A stretch of 64,000 nucleotides of DNA from Planotetraspora kaengkrachanensis (GCF_016862895.1 NZ_BONV01000017.1:62001-126000); one strand, 5' to 3'; shown: positions 1 to 7,875, numbered from the stretch's first letter. A program made the numbers and translations. The notes: a model not told the origin generated them from the sequence alone.

Positions 1-2
1 TA

Positions 3-368
3 CGCCTGGCCGCACTCATAGGGCTGGACGCCGGCCAGTTCCTCACGGTCCCGATCACACTAGCGGTCGGAGCCTGGAAGGCCAGTCCGTGGAACAAACG
101 ACCCCGCCCGACGGCTCCGGGCTTCGTCCTGGGAGGGATCACCTTCGCGTTCGGGGCTCTGATCATGACTCAGGCGATAGCCGCGATCCGATGGCTCGAC
201 GGCCGGCCTCCCGGAGTCGGCGACCCGGACGGCGAAACCGGTGCCGCATTGCAAGCTGTGCCTTCCGGCGGCGTGACACTCCTCGCCGGCGCGGCGATCT
301 TGATCAATCGAGCCATCGCCGCCAAGCGCTCCCGAAAGGTCGTCGTCCCCGTACTCACAGACCGCTGA
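3..368 (+). CDS. C-terminal part of a polytopic membrane protein (5' end outside window)
   Basis: The frame is open from the first bases of the window and ends at TGA 366-368, giving 121 residues without a start. Hydrophobic stretches lie at about residues 12-25, 41-62 and 90-107, separated by charged loops. A basic stretch at about 108-112 follows the last one, as expected for a cytoplasmic tail. I do not recognise the family. The next recognisable sequence downstream is also a gene fragment, so this gene lies at the edge of a decayed region. It could be intact upstream of the window. Confidence 0.6.
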   Translation, partial: RLAALIGLDAGQFLTVPITLAVGAWKASPWNKRPRPTAPGFVLGGITFAFGALIMTQAIAAIRWLDGRPPGVGDPDGETGAALQAVPSGGVTLLAGAAILINRAIAAKRSRKVVVPVLTDR

Positions 369-528
369 TCGGTAGAGAACACAACGGATGGCGTGCGAGG
401 CCAGTCCAGGCTGCTTCGCCACCCGTTGAAGACCCGTATCGCACATTCGGGAAGCAGCGAGGAGGACAAAGGACCATCGGATTAGAAGTGGATTAATCTT
501 CGAGCGTTCCGACAGTTCGGTGCGCTGA

Positions 529-738
529 CCACCTATGGTCCGGCGGGTTCGAGGGAGATCATCCCGTGCATGTCCCGCGGAGCTGATCTCGGCAAGCGTG
601 CACGGGCGCGACGATGGTGTCTTGCTCTTCGTCGAGGGAGGCCACCTTTCGTGCCTGGAGATCTACTCCATAGAAGACGAGCCGGCCACGCTCCCGCGGC
701 CTGACGATCTCATCGTTGACGCGCCAGGCTCCTGGTAG
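529..738 (+). pseudogene. 3' remnant of a small hypothetical gene
   Basis: The frame is closed by TGA at 526-528 and then open to TAG 736-738. Only the last part (from about 592) looks like a protein, with the run LLFVEGGHLSCLEIYS followed by a Pro-rich, acidic tail. That pattern recalls the C-terminus of small actinobacterial hypothetical proteins. An ATG sits at 535 but has no ribosome-binding site, and the first 20 codons look non-coding. I read it as the 3' end of a gene whose front is missing. A short expressed ORF is possible but less likely. Confidence 0.3.
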
Positions 739-814
739 TCGCCGTGGTGCTTGGTGGTCCGGGGCTCAGGAACGAGTTCCCGGACTGTCGATCGCCTCCA
801 ACTCCGTACGGGGA

Positions 815-1213
815 TCAGCCCTCATCAGGCGATCGCCAGGGCAGCACCTTCGCGTCGGGATAGAGCAGCGAGATCTTGTCCAGGACCTCCCGCATGGTCG
901 TCTCCACGTCCCACCACGTGCTGTCCAGGGCGCAAATCGTCAGATCGACGATCGCTCCGTCCGCATCATGAGCGGTCAACTCGCCGCTAATGAGCTGAGC
1001 ATCGTTTCCGAACATCGTGACAAGTTGCTCAGTTTCCATGAGGGAGCCTTCTGCGGCTTCCGCGATCTCCTGATAGCGGGGGCTGATTAGTTCGTCTATC
1101 ACCAGCCGCCACCGGTAGCCCTCGATCATCGGACCCAGAGCCGTGAGAAGGTCCGAGAGGGTCACGAGATCCCCGTCGCGCCAGCACCGAAAAGTCAGAC
1201 CACCCGCCGCCAT
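815..1213 (-). CDS. hypothetical protein, 132 aa
   Basis: The start is taken at ATG 1213 because a purine-rich GAGAGG lies just upstream and the sequence before it does not look coding. The protein is soluble and acidic, with many aromatic and charged residues, and no signal peptide or membrane segment. It contains runs such as MIEGYRWRLVIDEL and TWWDVETTMREVLDKI, and ends in an acidic tail. I do not recognise a family. Its neighbours are fragments and a lipoprotein on the other strand, so context gives no function. Confidence 0.55.
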   Translation of the reverse strand: MAAGGLTFRCWRDGDLVTLSDLLTALGPMIEGYRWRLVIDELISPRYQEIAEAAEGSLMETEQLVTMFGNDAQLISGELTAHDADGAIVDLTICALDSTWWDVETTMREVLDKISLLYPDAKVLPWRSPDEG

Positions 1214-1505
1214 TGAATGGCCGCCTCTCAGGTCGGTGGGACGGTTATCACGCGGCCAAGGCTGCCTTATCTGTCTCTGAGCCGCACCTTCAAATAGTCG
1301 ATCCCTCAACCGGAGCGGCGGCGGGCCGGTGGTCGGCGAGTGCCTTGGGTACGGCGCCGAATGTCCCAAGCCAATCAGCGAGTTCATCCCGACTCTGCTG
1401 ATCAAGCGATTCGAACAGCAAGAGAGTCACCCCTGGAACCGACATGAAGCCCAGCCATGACCCCCGGTTCTGGGATTAACGCGGTGTCGCGTACCGTCGC
1501 GGGGC

Positions 1506-1901
1506 ATGAGACCCCCCGCTCTGATCGCCTCTGCTGTACTGCTCGCCGCTCTGGCCGGCTGCGGCTCGACGGACGACACATCCGGCACGCTCTCACCGAA
1601 CGCGATCGCGAGTATTGAGGCTGAGTCCGGGTTCCCGCCCAAGCCGGACAGTGAAACCCAGGCAGGGTTCATAACGGCGCTTAACAGCATCGATGGGGAG
1701 ATCGTCACCAGGAAAGAGATGGCCGTGGATTGGGCGCGCAGCCTGTGCAGCGTGGTCAAGGATCGGCCGAACGATCAGGCCCAGTTGGTAGACCTTACGA
1801 ACAAGCGGTTCCGAGCTCCCGGCCACCTTGACGGGTTCGGCAAGGCCAAGGCGGCGAAAATCCTCGCGGCGGTGCGGAAGTACATCTGCCCGACGTACTA
1901 G
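1506..1901 (+). CDS. DUF732-like secreted lipoprotein, 131 aa
   Basis: The first 20 residues form a lipoprotein signal with lipobox LAGC (Cys about residue 19), so the protein should be lipid-anchored on the outer face of the membrane. The mature part is about 110 residues. It has a conserved-looking W-A-R-S-L-C segment near the middle and ends in a Y-I-C-P motif. This spacing of two cysteines around a helical region resembles the DUF732 family of small secreted actinobacterial proteins, whose function is unknown. The start at ATG 1506 directly precedes the signal sequence. It is monocistronic, with more than 200 bp on each side. Confidence 0.7.
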   Translation: MRPPALIASAVLLAALAGCGSTDDTSGTLSPNAIASIEAESGFPPKPDSETQAGFITALNSIDGEIVTRKEMAVDWARSLCSVVKDRPNDQAQLVDLTNKRFRAPGHLDGFGKAKAAKILAAVRKYICPTY

Positions 1902-2109
1902 TTCCGGACAGTCGCCGATCAATGGGCTACGTGTTCGATCTGAGTTCGTGCGCCGTTACAAGGAGCCTGCGGAGGTCGAGGTGAACCCTGAGGACGCCCG
2001 GGGTCAGTCGGCCCAGTTTGGTCGAAAGCGTCGAGGACTGACCTGGCCGCGTGAGCGGTAACGGCGTACCGTGAGTTGGTTCGCCATCACCCCCCGTTAG
2101 GAGCGGACA

Positions 2110-2346
2110 GTGGAGCTCTCATCGGACGCCCGAATCCTGCTGTTCATCATCATCGGCATCGCCCTGTTCGTCGCCGGCCGCAAGTTCCAGGCCATGCTGA
2201 GCGCGTGGCAGTACTGGAAGAAGACGCAAGCCTCAGTCCCCGGCCTGCGTAAGGGCGCGTACGGTGCGGTCGGCGCGATGTTCAGGTTCGGAGTGATCGC
2301 GGCGGCGGTGTTCGTGGTCGCGGCGGTGGTGAATCGCAGCCTGTGA
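2110..2346 (+). CDS. small two-helix membrane protein, 78 aa
   Basis: A GTG start at 2110 has AGGAG at 2099-2103, six bases upstream. The 78-residue product has two hydrophobic helices, at about residues 9-24 and 58-74, joined by a basic loop (KFQAMLSAWQYWKKTQ). Both termini are short, so almost all of the protein is in or next to the membrane. The family is not recognised. A coding-like fragment on the opposite strand begins just downstream and its frame runs on into this gene, which marks a disturbed junction. Confidence 0.65.
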   Translation: MELSSDARILLFIIIGIALFVAGRKFQAMLSAWQYWKKTQASVPGLRKGAYGAVGAMFRFGVIAAAVFVVAAVVNRSL

Positions 2347-2394
2347 CGCTGCTAGCAAAGGGTGGCTCCCATGGCGGTCAACTGGCGAGGGCCG

Positions 2395-2691
2395 ACCGAT
2401 CTCGTCGAACGCCTCCCGCAGCCGCTCGAACGGCAGGTGCGGAACCGTCGCCTCATGGAACTCGGGCAGCACGAGAACGAGGTCCTCGCCGTCGAGGCGC
2501 AGACCAGCCGGTCCCGCCTCCCCCTCCACTGCGTGCGAGCCGCTGTTGTAGAAGCGGCCCCTGCCGTATCGGACGTAATTCGATGGCAATTGGACCCGGA
2601 CCGCAGGGCCGTCAGGCCCGAGGACCGGAAGCCGCGCGGCAGCAACTTCATTACGAGTTAGAACACGGTCGTCCAGGACCGTCCACCGTTA
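2395..2691 (-). pseudogene. gene fragment without start, unknown family
   Basis: On the minus strand the frame opens after a TAA near 2692 and reads a protein-like sequence with segments AARLPVLGPDGPAVRVQL, LRLDGEDLVLVLPEFHE and PFERLREAFDEI. There is no ATG, GTG or TTG before a weak TTG at 2589, which falls inside the coherent part. Downstream, the same frame runs into the antisense of the small membrane protein gene, where it becomes Arg/His-rich and stops looking like protein. I read it as an internal piece of a gene that lost both ends. I cannot name the family. Confidence 0.3.
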
Positions 2692-2758
2692 TCTTGTTGA
2701 CCCTGGTCGGGTGGTGTCGATGAGGTAATTCGGTACAGCACCGTCCAGGACCGTCCAC
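2670..2758. repeat. 17-bp direct repeat pair, 72 bp apart
   Basis: The sequence CGTCCAGGACCGTCCAC occurs at 2670-2686 and again, identical, at 2742-2758. Each copy itself contains two CCGTCCA-type half repeats. The pair lies between two gene fragments, which fits a recombination scar, a regulatory repeat or the remains of an element end. Confidence 0.6.
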
Positions 2759-2787
2759 GGCTGCTGTTAGCAGCAGCGTTAGCAAGA

Positions 2788-2889
2788 TCATTTGGTCGAC
2801 AAGACGCGGCGCAGGGATGCGGCTTGAGGATGGTCCGGCCCATACGCCGCCTCGGCGATGCCCAGCGCCCGCTCGAACAAATCGGATCG
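2788..2889 (-). pseudogene. C-terminal remnant of a TPR (kinesin-light-chain type) protein
   Basis: On the minus strand one frame reads RSDLFERALGIAEAAYGPDH followed by a short helix and a stop at 2788-2790. This is the signature of the last tetratricopeptide repeat in large actinobacterial FxSxx-COOH/NB-ARC-TPR proteins, which typically repeat LFERAL..E..YGPDHP. Only about 33 residues remain, and the sequence upstream is not in frame with more repeats. It is therefore a fragment of a gene that would normally be more than 2 kb long. Confidence 0.6.
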
Positions 2890-2981
2890 CCAAAAGCACG
2901 CCGAAAGGTGGTTGCGTCCCGTATCTGTTCGAGTATTCCGCGACGTCCATGCTCATCCTCCTGGTGTGGCATCTGCGTACG

Positions 2982-3515
2982 TCAATCTCCCGCGAGCGCA
3001 GCGTGGACGGACGAGACCGCGCTCGCGCCGTCGCCGACGGCCGTGGCCACGCGTTTCGTCGAACCCGAGCGCAGGTCGCCGACCGCGAAGACCCGGGGTG
3101 CGCTCGTCTGGTACGGCAAGGCCGATCCGGCGGGCAGTCCGACGTCGGTGAGCACGAACCCGTCCTCTGCCTTGGCCACTCCGGTCAGCCAGCCCGACAC
3201 CGGGTCGGCGCCGACGAAGCAGAACAGCGCACGGCTGGCCAGCCGTTGCGGCCGCTCGCCGGGCCGTTCGACGACGACCGACGTGAGGGTGTCGCCGCCG
3301 GCCAGTTCGCTGACCGTGCTGCCGGTGTGGACTCGGATCCGGGAATGGGCCTGGATCCGGTCGGTCAGGTAGGACGACATGCGGGCTGCGAGGTCGTGGC
3401 CGCGGACGACCAGATCGACCGTCGCGCCGCGGGCGGCGAGGGACAGGGCCGCCTGCCCGGCCGAGTTGGCGCCGCCGACGACGGTCACCGGCCGGCCCTC
3501 GTAGCCCCGGACGTC
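2982..3515 (-). pseudogene. truncated thioredoxin-reductase-like flavoprotein (C-terminal ~180 aa)
   Basis: The minus-strand frame encodes the NAD(P)H-binding Rossmann segment (VTVVGGANSAGQAA), then the distal FAD-domain motif VFAVGDLRSGSTKRVATAVG and a normal C-terminus. These match the C-terminal half of actinobacterial thioredoxin-reductase-like proteins that usually carry an N-terminal cyclic-nucleotide-binding domain and exceed 500 residues. The N-terminal FAD-binding GxGxxG and the CxxC region are absent. Sequence before about codon DVRGYEGR (3515) is Arg/Ser-rich and non-coding in character. No function is expected, because FAD binding requires the missing half. Confidence 0.75.
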
Positions 3516-3574
3516 GGTGCGGCGGCGGGCGTCAATCGCGGAATGTCCTTGACGTGGGGAAGGTTGAGGGGCGT

Positions 3575-4597
3575 ATGAAGAGGATCGGTTTTCTGAGCTT
3601 CGGGCATTGGTCGACGACGCCCTATTCGAAGGCGCGCAACGCGTCCGACACCCTGCTGCAGTCGATCGAGCTGGCAGTAGCCGCCGAGGAGCTCGGTGCG
3701 GACGGCGCCTACTTCCGTGTCCACCACTTCGCCCAGCAGCTCGCCAGCCCGTTTCCGCTGCTGGCAGCCATCGGCGCGCGGACAAGCCGGATCGAGATCG
3801 GCACGGGCGTCATCGACATGCGCTACGAGAACCCCCTCTACATGGCCGAGGACGCCGGCGCGGCCGACCTCATCGGGGGCGGGCGGCTCCAGCTCGGCAT
3901 CAGCCGCGGATCACCCGAGCAGGTCATCGACGGCTGGCGCTATTTCGGCTACCAGCCGGCCGAAGGCGAGACCGAGGCCGACATGGCGCGCAGGCATGCG
4001 GAGGTCTTCCTCAATCGGCTGGAGGGTGAGGGGTTCGCCCAGCCGAATCCTCGGCCGATGTTCCCCAACCCGCCCGGGCTGCTGCGCCTCGAACCGCACT
4101 CGGAAGGACTGCGACAGCGCATCTGGTGGGGTTCCAGCTCGAACGCCACCGCCAAGTGGGCCGCCGGGCTCGGCATGCACCTGATGAGCTCCACCCTCAA
4201 GGACGACGAGAACGGCAAGCCCTTTCACGTGCAGCAGGCCGAGCAGATCGCGGCCTACCGGCAGGCATGGAAGGAGGCCGGTCACGAGGGCGAGCCACGG
4301 GTGTCGGTAAGCCGTTCGATCATGCCGATCGTCAACGAGACGGACCGCGCCTACTTCGGTCACGAGCGAGCCAGCTCCGATCAGATCGGCTTCATCGACG
4401 CCACCACCAGGGCCATCTTCGGACGTACGTACGCCGCTGAGCCCGACGTGCTCGTCAAAGAACTGGCCGCCGACGAGGCAATCGCAACAGCCGACACGCT
4501 CCTGCTCACAGTGCCCAGCCAACTCGGCGTGGACTACAACGCCCATCTGCTCTCATCGATTCTCACCCACGTCGCCCCCGCACTCGGCTGGCGCTGA
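3575..4597 (+). CDS. LLM-class flavin-dependent oxidoreductase, 340 aa
   Basis: This is a luciferase-like (bacterial LLM) monooxygenase: an FMN- or F420-dependent TIM-barrel enzyme acting in the cytoplasm. The early run IGFLSFGHW, the EELGADGAYFRVHHF segment and the IGTGVIDMRYENPLYMAEDA segment are typical of the fold, and the length is normal. I chose ATG 3575, preceded by a GAGGGG-like ribosome-binding site, over an upstream GTG at 3554. The substrate cannot be told. The gene is intact although the genes on both sides are fragments, and it begins only 60 bp from the truncated flavoprotein, which is transcribed divergently. Confidence 0.85.
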   Translation: MKRIGFLSFGHWSTTPYSKARNASDTLLQSIELAVAAEELGADGAYFRVHHFAQQLASPFPLLAAIGARTSRIEIGTGVIDMRYENPLYMAEDAGAADLIGGGRLQLGISRGSPEQVIDGWRYFGYQPAEGETEADMARRHAEVFLNRLEGEGFAQPNPRPMFPNPPGLLRLEPHSEGLRQRIWWGSSSNATAKWAAGLGMHLMSSTLKDDENGKPFHVQQAEQIAAYRQAWKEAGHEGEPRVSVSRSIMPIVNETDRAYFGHERASSDQIGFIDATTRAIFGRTYAAEPDVLVKELAADEAIATADTLLLTVPSQLGVDYNAHLLSSILTHVAPALGWR

Positions 4598-4957
4598 CGG
4601 CGTCGCCTGCCACAGGCGTCGCACGGTGCGGTCCGGGTGGAGAACTGTCAGCTGGACGTGTTCGTCGCTTACGCCTTCCGCTGGGCTAGGCGCTGGTAGA
4701 CGCCTGAGTTCGCGTTTCGCTCGAAAGTGTCCAACAACCTCGTCTCAGCGGAGATGACCTTCCAGGGCGGCGACTACGGCATGCTCCGGGCCGGCCGCGC
4801 CGCCTCGCTCCGGTTCGTGAGAGACGTTCCACCTGGTGTGCGCTCCTTATCAGGCACAGCGGTTCGCCGCGGGTGGAGAGTCACCGACCTGACGAAGGTT
4901 CCAGCGCGCCCCGGTGTGGTCGGTGAGTGACGCTGCCCGTCAAACCGCGCATCAGCG
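4598..4957. other. intergenic region without a convincing gene
   Basis: I see no supported gene here. A plus-strand open frame at 4727-4930 starts with GTG and contains a short protein-like run (MTFQGGDYGMLRAGR), but it lacks a ribosome-binding site and then becomes Arg-rich. It may be a gene remnant, in keeping with the decayed surroundings. Confidence 0.4.
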
Positions 4958-5450
4958 GTGCGCCTTATCCGCTCGCTGGCCGTCGAGCATCCCGAGAGCG
5001 AGATGCGCGACAGAGGATTCGAACCGCTCGTCTCCTTCCCCGGACTCGGAGAACCATGGCAGAGCCAGTGCCTGAACTGCGACAATGAGGTCTATCCCCG
5101 TCTTAACAATCTCCGGCACCGACCAGGACGCGGCTGCTTGTACTGCGCAAAGCGTGGTCTCGACCCCGCCGCCCCCGCCCTGCTGTACGTCATGACCCAT
5201 CCCGGCCACGGCGCCGTGAAGATCGGCATAACTGGCACTAACGTACGCCCCAGCCGAGTGCAGGAACATGAGCGATACGGCTGGAAGCTGCACGAGACCA
5301 TGGCCCTGCCGACCGGCGGGAACGCCTATCGGATCGAACAACTGGTGCTGAGGTGGCTACAGGCGCGCGGATTACGCTCGTTCCTGACGGCTACGCAGAT
5401 GCCGCAAGCAGGGTGGACAGAGACATTTCGCTGCTGTACGGAGATCAAAA
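4958..5450 (+). pseudogene. zinc-ribbon / GIY-YIG (T5orf172-like) protein truncated at the tRNA terminator
   Basis: The N-terminal part has a treble-clef-like zinc ribbon with Cys pairs at residues 38/41 and 60/63 (CLNC...CLYC), preceded by RGFEPL. A GIY-YIG-type nuclease-like domain follows from about residue 76 (LLYVMTHPGHGAVKIGIT), ending in the family-typical FLTATQMPQAGWTE. From about residue 163 the frame reads through the perfect hairpin and then antisense through tRNA-Arg to a stop at 5828-5830, so the natural C-terminus has been lost. Relatives usually have several zinc ribbons in front, so the N-terminus is probably also short. Such proteins are common in actinobacterial accessory DNA. 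Confidence 0.6.
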
Positions 5451-5478
5451 AGGCCACTTCCGATGATCGGAAGTGGCC
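5446..5478 (-). terminator. rho-independent terminator of tRNA-Arg
   Basis: There is a perfect inverted repeat, 13 bp on each side of one central base (5452-5464 and 5466-5478). On the minus strand it is followed by a five-T run (AAAAA at 5447-5451 on the plus strand). It lies 12 bp after the 3' end of the tRNA. Confidence 0.85.
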
Positions 5479-5490
5479 CTTGACCTGGGG

Positions 5491-5563
5491 TGCGGCCGGA
5501 GGTACTCGAAACCCCAACCTTCTGATCCGTAGTCAGATGCTCTATCCATTGAGCTACGGCCGC
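5491..5563 (-). tRNA. tRNA-Arg (anticodon ACG)
   Basis: The 73-nt cloverleaf folds fully. The acceptor stem is GCGGCCG/CGGCCGC, the D stem GCTC/GAGC, and the anticodon stem TCTGA/TCAGA with loop CTACGGA (anticodon ACG). The T loop is TTCGAGT and the discriminator is A. CCA is not encoded. The T stem is GGGGT/ACCTC, so position 53 is T and 61 is A, where almost all tRNAs have G53-C61; the pair is kept but the identity is unusual. A strong terminator follows. The gene borders a region of truncated genes, as expected for a tRNA used repeatedly as an integration site. Confidence 0.93.
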
Positions 5564-5728
5564 TCGTCTTGGTGCTCTGACCTGCAGAGCAGTGCGACGA
5601 CAAGAACTCTACCAGACCCCGTACCCCTGCCAGAGCCAATAACTTTGCCGTCCGGCAACCCACGGAGCCGCCCCGGCCAGAGATCCTTTCTGCACCGACA
5701 GCCCTCGACCAGGCAGGAGACGAATCGG

Positions 5729-6187
5729 TCAGAAGTCCGGGACGAGCAGGGAGAGCGTCTCGGCGATACATGCGGGTTTGTCGACGCCCGCGACCTCGAT
5801 GACGACCCGGACGGTGGCCAGCGTCCCTGACGGCGTGCCCTTCACGTCGGCGATCTCCGCGCCGGCCCGGATCTGCGAGCCGACCGGAATGGGCCGGATG
5901 AATCTGACCTTGTTCAGCCCGTAGTTGATCCCCATCTTCAGCCCGTCGACGCGGTACAGCTCGCCGGCGAGCGAGGGGATCAACGCGAGCGACAGATATC
6001 CGTGGGCGATCGTCGACCCGAACGGACCCTCCTTGGCCCGGTCGACGTCCACGTGAATCCACTGATGATCATCGGTGGCGTCGGCGAAGCCGTTCACCCG
6101 CTCCTGGGTGATCTCCCGCCAGTCGGTGTATCCCAGATGTTCGCCCTTGGCCGCCTTCAATTCGGCGACGTCGTTGAAGATCCGCAT
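5729..6187 (-). CDS. MaoC-family (R)-specific enoyl-CoA hydratase, 152 aa
   Basis: This is a hot-dog-fold protein of the MaoC/R-hydratase type, which hydrates trans-2-enoyl-CoA in the cytoplasm. The conserved segment FADATDDHQWIHVDVDRA is followed by GPFGSTIAHGYLSLAL, which carries the catalytic Asp and His of the family; the Asn normally found between them is replaced by Gln here (DDHQWIH). The length of about 150 residues is normal. The start at ATG 6187 (MRIFNDVAEL) is standard for this family. It stands alone, divergent from the phytase-like gene, whose start is 107 bp away. The acyl substrate is not predictable. Confidence 0.9.
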   Translation of the reverse strand: MRIFNDVAELKAAKGEHLGYTDWREITQERVNGFADATDDHQWIHVDVDRAKEGPFGSTIAHGYLSLALIPSLAGELYRVDGLKMGINYGLNKVRFIRPIPVGSQIRAGAEIADVKGTPSGTLATVRVVIEVAGVDKPACIAETLSLLVPDF

Positions 6188-6294
6188 ACCTCGTACCCTA
6201 ATTCTCGGGAACCGCGAGGGCCAGGCCACACGATTCCGCGTCCCGTCGCCTCCTGTTGGAGCGCGCGTCATCCGGCCTTTCTAACGTGCGGCCC

Positions 6295-7488
6295 ATGAAA
6301 CGAATCTCGATCATGTTTGGCGCCCTCGCGCTGGCTGCCGGGCTCGCCACCCCCGCCGTGGCGGACTCCGCCCACTCGGCGTACGGTCGGGCCACGCTGA
6401 CCGGTTTCGCCTCGCTCCCGGCGCAGTCCTACGTGCCCGGCAGCCTTCCCTCCGGCGCCCTCGCCGGACCCGGCCCGATCAACGGCGTCCCCGTTCCCTT
6501 CCCCGGGCAGCCCATCCAGGGCTTCAGCGGTGTCATCGACAACCACGACGGCACGTTCAACGTGCTGTCGGACAACGGCTACGGCAACAAGGCCAACAGC
6601 GGCGACTTCCTCCTGCGGGTCCACCACATCAAGCCCGACACCAGGACCGGCAAGGTCAAGGTCCTCGGCGGCTTCAACCTGAGCGACCCCGACCACAAGG
6701 TGCCCTTCGCTCTCACGCGGTCCGACCGGGTGCTGACCGGCTCCGACTTCGACGTCGAGTCGATCGTGCGCGCCTCCGACGGCACCTATTGGATCGGTGA
6801 CGAGTTCGGCCCGTTCCTCCTGCACTTCTCGAAGTCCGGCAGGCTCCTGCAGGCTCCGATCCCCCTCGAGGGCGTGAAGGCTCCGGAGAACCCGTACCTG
6901 AACGGCGGGCAGCCGAACCTCAACAGCAGCAAGGGCTATGAGGGCATGGCTCGCGGGCTGGACGGCCGCTACCTCTACCCGCTCCTCGAGGGCACGGTGG
7001 CCGGCGACACCCCCGGCGACCTGCGGATGAACCAGTTCGACCTGCGCAAGGGCCGCTACACCGGCAAGCGCTTCATCTACCGCCTCGAGGCTCCCGGCAA
7101 CTCCATCGGCGACGCCATCTCCATCGACGACCACCGCTTCCTGATCATCGAGCGGGACAACGAGCAGGGCGACGCCGCCAAGATCAAGCGCCTCTACCTG
7201 GCCGACACCCGTGACCGCAACCGCGATGGCGTCATGGACAAGACCCTGGTCGCGGACCTGCTCGACCTCGCCAACCCGAAGGGCCTCGGCGGCTTCGGCA
7301 AGACGTTCCGGTTCCCGTTCCAGACCATCGAGGACGTCACCCTGCTCGACGACCAGACCGTGGCCGTCCTGAACGACAACAACTTCCCGTTCTCCTCGGG
7401 TCGCACGCCGGGCCAGGCGGACAACGACGAGTTCATCACCGTACGGCTCTCGCAGCGCCTGCACGCCGACCGTCGCGCGTTCCGGTGA
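6295..7488 (+). CDS. secreted esterase-like phytase-family protein, 397 aa
   Basis: The N-terminus is a Sec signal peptide (MKRISIMFGALALAAGLATP, then AVADS) with probable cleavage after VADS. The mature protein matches the Phytase-like (esterase-like activity of phytase) beta-propeller family. The repeated motifs are FSGVIDNHDGTFNVLSDNGYGNK, DFDVESIVRASDGTYWIGDEFGPFLLHF and KGYEGMARGLDGRYLYPLLEG. These proteins bind calcium through acidic loops and are extracellular; true substrates are mostly undetermined. A perfect 18-bp hairpin follows the stop. No neighbour shares its operon. Confidence 0.88.
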   Translation: MKRISIMFGALALAAGLATPAVADSAHSAYGRATLTGFASLPAQSYVPGSLPSGALAGPGPINGVPVPFPGQPIQGFSGVIDNHDGTFNVLSDNGYGNKANSGDFLLRVHHIKPDTRTGKVKVLGGFNLSDPDHKVPFALTRSDRVLTGSDFDVESIVRASDGTYWIGDEFGPFLLHFSKSGRLLQAPIPLEGVKAPENPYLNGGQPNLNSSKGYEGMARGLDGRYLYPLLEGTVAGDTPGDLRMNQFDLRKGRYTGKRFIYRLEAPGNSIGDAISIDDHRFLIIERDNEQGDAAKIKRLYLADTRDRNRDGVMDKTLVADLLDLANPKGLGGFGKTFRFPFQTIEDVTLLDDQTVAVLNDNNFPFSSGRTPGQADNDEFITVRLSQRLHADRRAFR

Positions 7489-7533
7489 GCATCGCCGCAT
7501 GATCCGGTCCGCCTGACACCGGACCCGCTTTCC

Positions 7534-7575
7534 GCGCCCCCTGGCGTACGGCACCGCCCGTACGCCAGGGGGCGC
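7534..7575 (+). terminator. 18-bp perfect hairpin downstream of the phytase-like gene
   Basis: Arms 7534-7551 and 7558-7575 are perfectly complementary around a 6-nt loop. There is no clear T run, as is usual for actinomycete terminators. It lies 46 bp after the stop codon. Confidence 0.75.
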
Positions 7576-7752
7576 CCGCGCATCTGCGAACCTGCCCCCG
7601 GCAAGAGCGTTTCCGCACGTCCAGTGCTTGCTGCGGCGATCCGGACGTTACCGATACACCTTCATGCCCTCGCGCCCCGCGCGGGGGCCGGGGATTACGG
7701 AGGGGTATCAGGCAGTCACATGGATCGACCCACTGCCTGACGCGGAGCCCGA

Positions 7753-7875
7753 GTGAGCGACGAGTCCGACCCGCCCGGCAAGCGATACCGCCTTCGCGGT
7801 TTGATCGCCGTCACCCTCATGGGGCTCGCCTCCTGGGTGCTCATCATCTGGGTGATCGTCAAGCTCTTCAGCTGA
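7753..7875 (+). CDS. 40-aa single-pass membrane protein
   Basis: A GTG start at 7753 with GCGGAG upstream opens a 41-codon frame. The N-terminus is polar and basic (MSDESDPPGKRYRLR), followed by one hydrophobic helix at about residues 16-37 (LIAVTLMGLASWVLIIWVIV) and a short KLFS tail. The pattern of charged cytoplasmic head plus single helix is typical of actinobacterial small membrane proteins. It is convergent with the acyl-CoA ligase gene, whose 3' end is only 10 bp away. The function is unknown. Confidence 0.65.
   Translation: MSDESDPPGKRYRLRGLIAVTLMGLASWVLIIWVIVKLFS

Noticed and set aside
535-1090. Several overlapping plus-strand frames at 535-1090
   Set aside because: They overlap the better supported minus-strand gene at 815-1213 and have no ribosome-binding sites, apart from the fragment at 529-738.
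5008-5034. GGATTCGAACC-like word resembling a tRNA T arm
   Set aside because: No other tRNA arm folds around it, and in frame it encodes RGFEPL, a normal part of the zinc-ribbon family.
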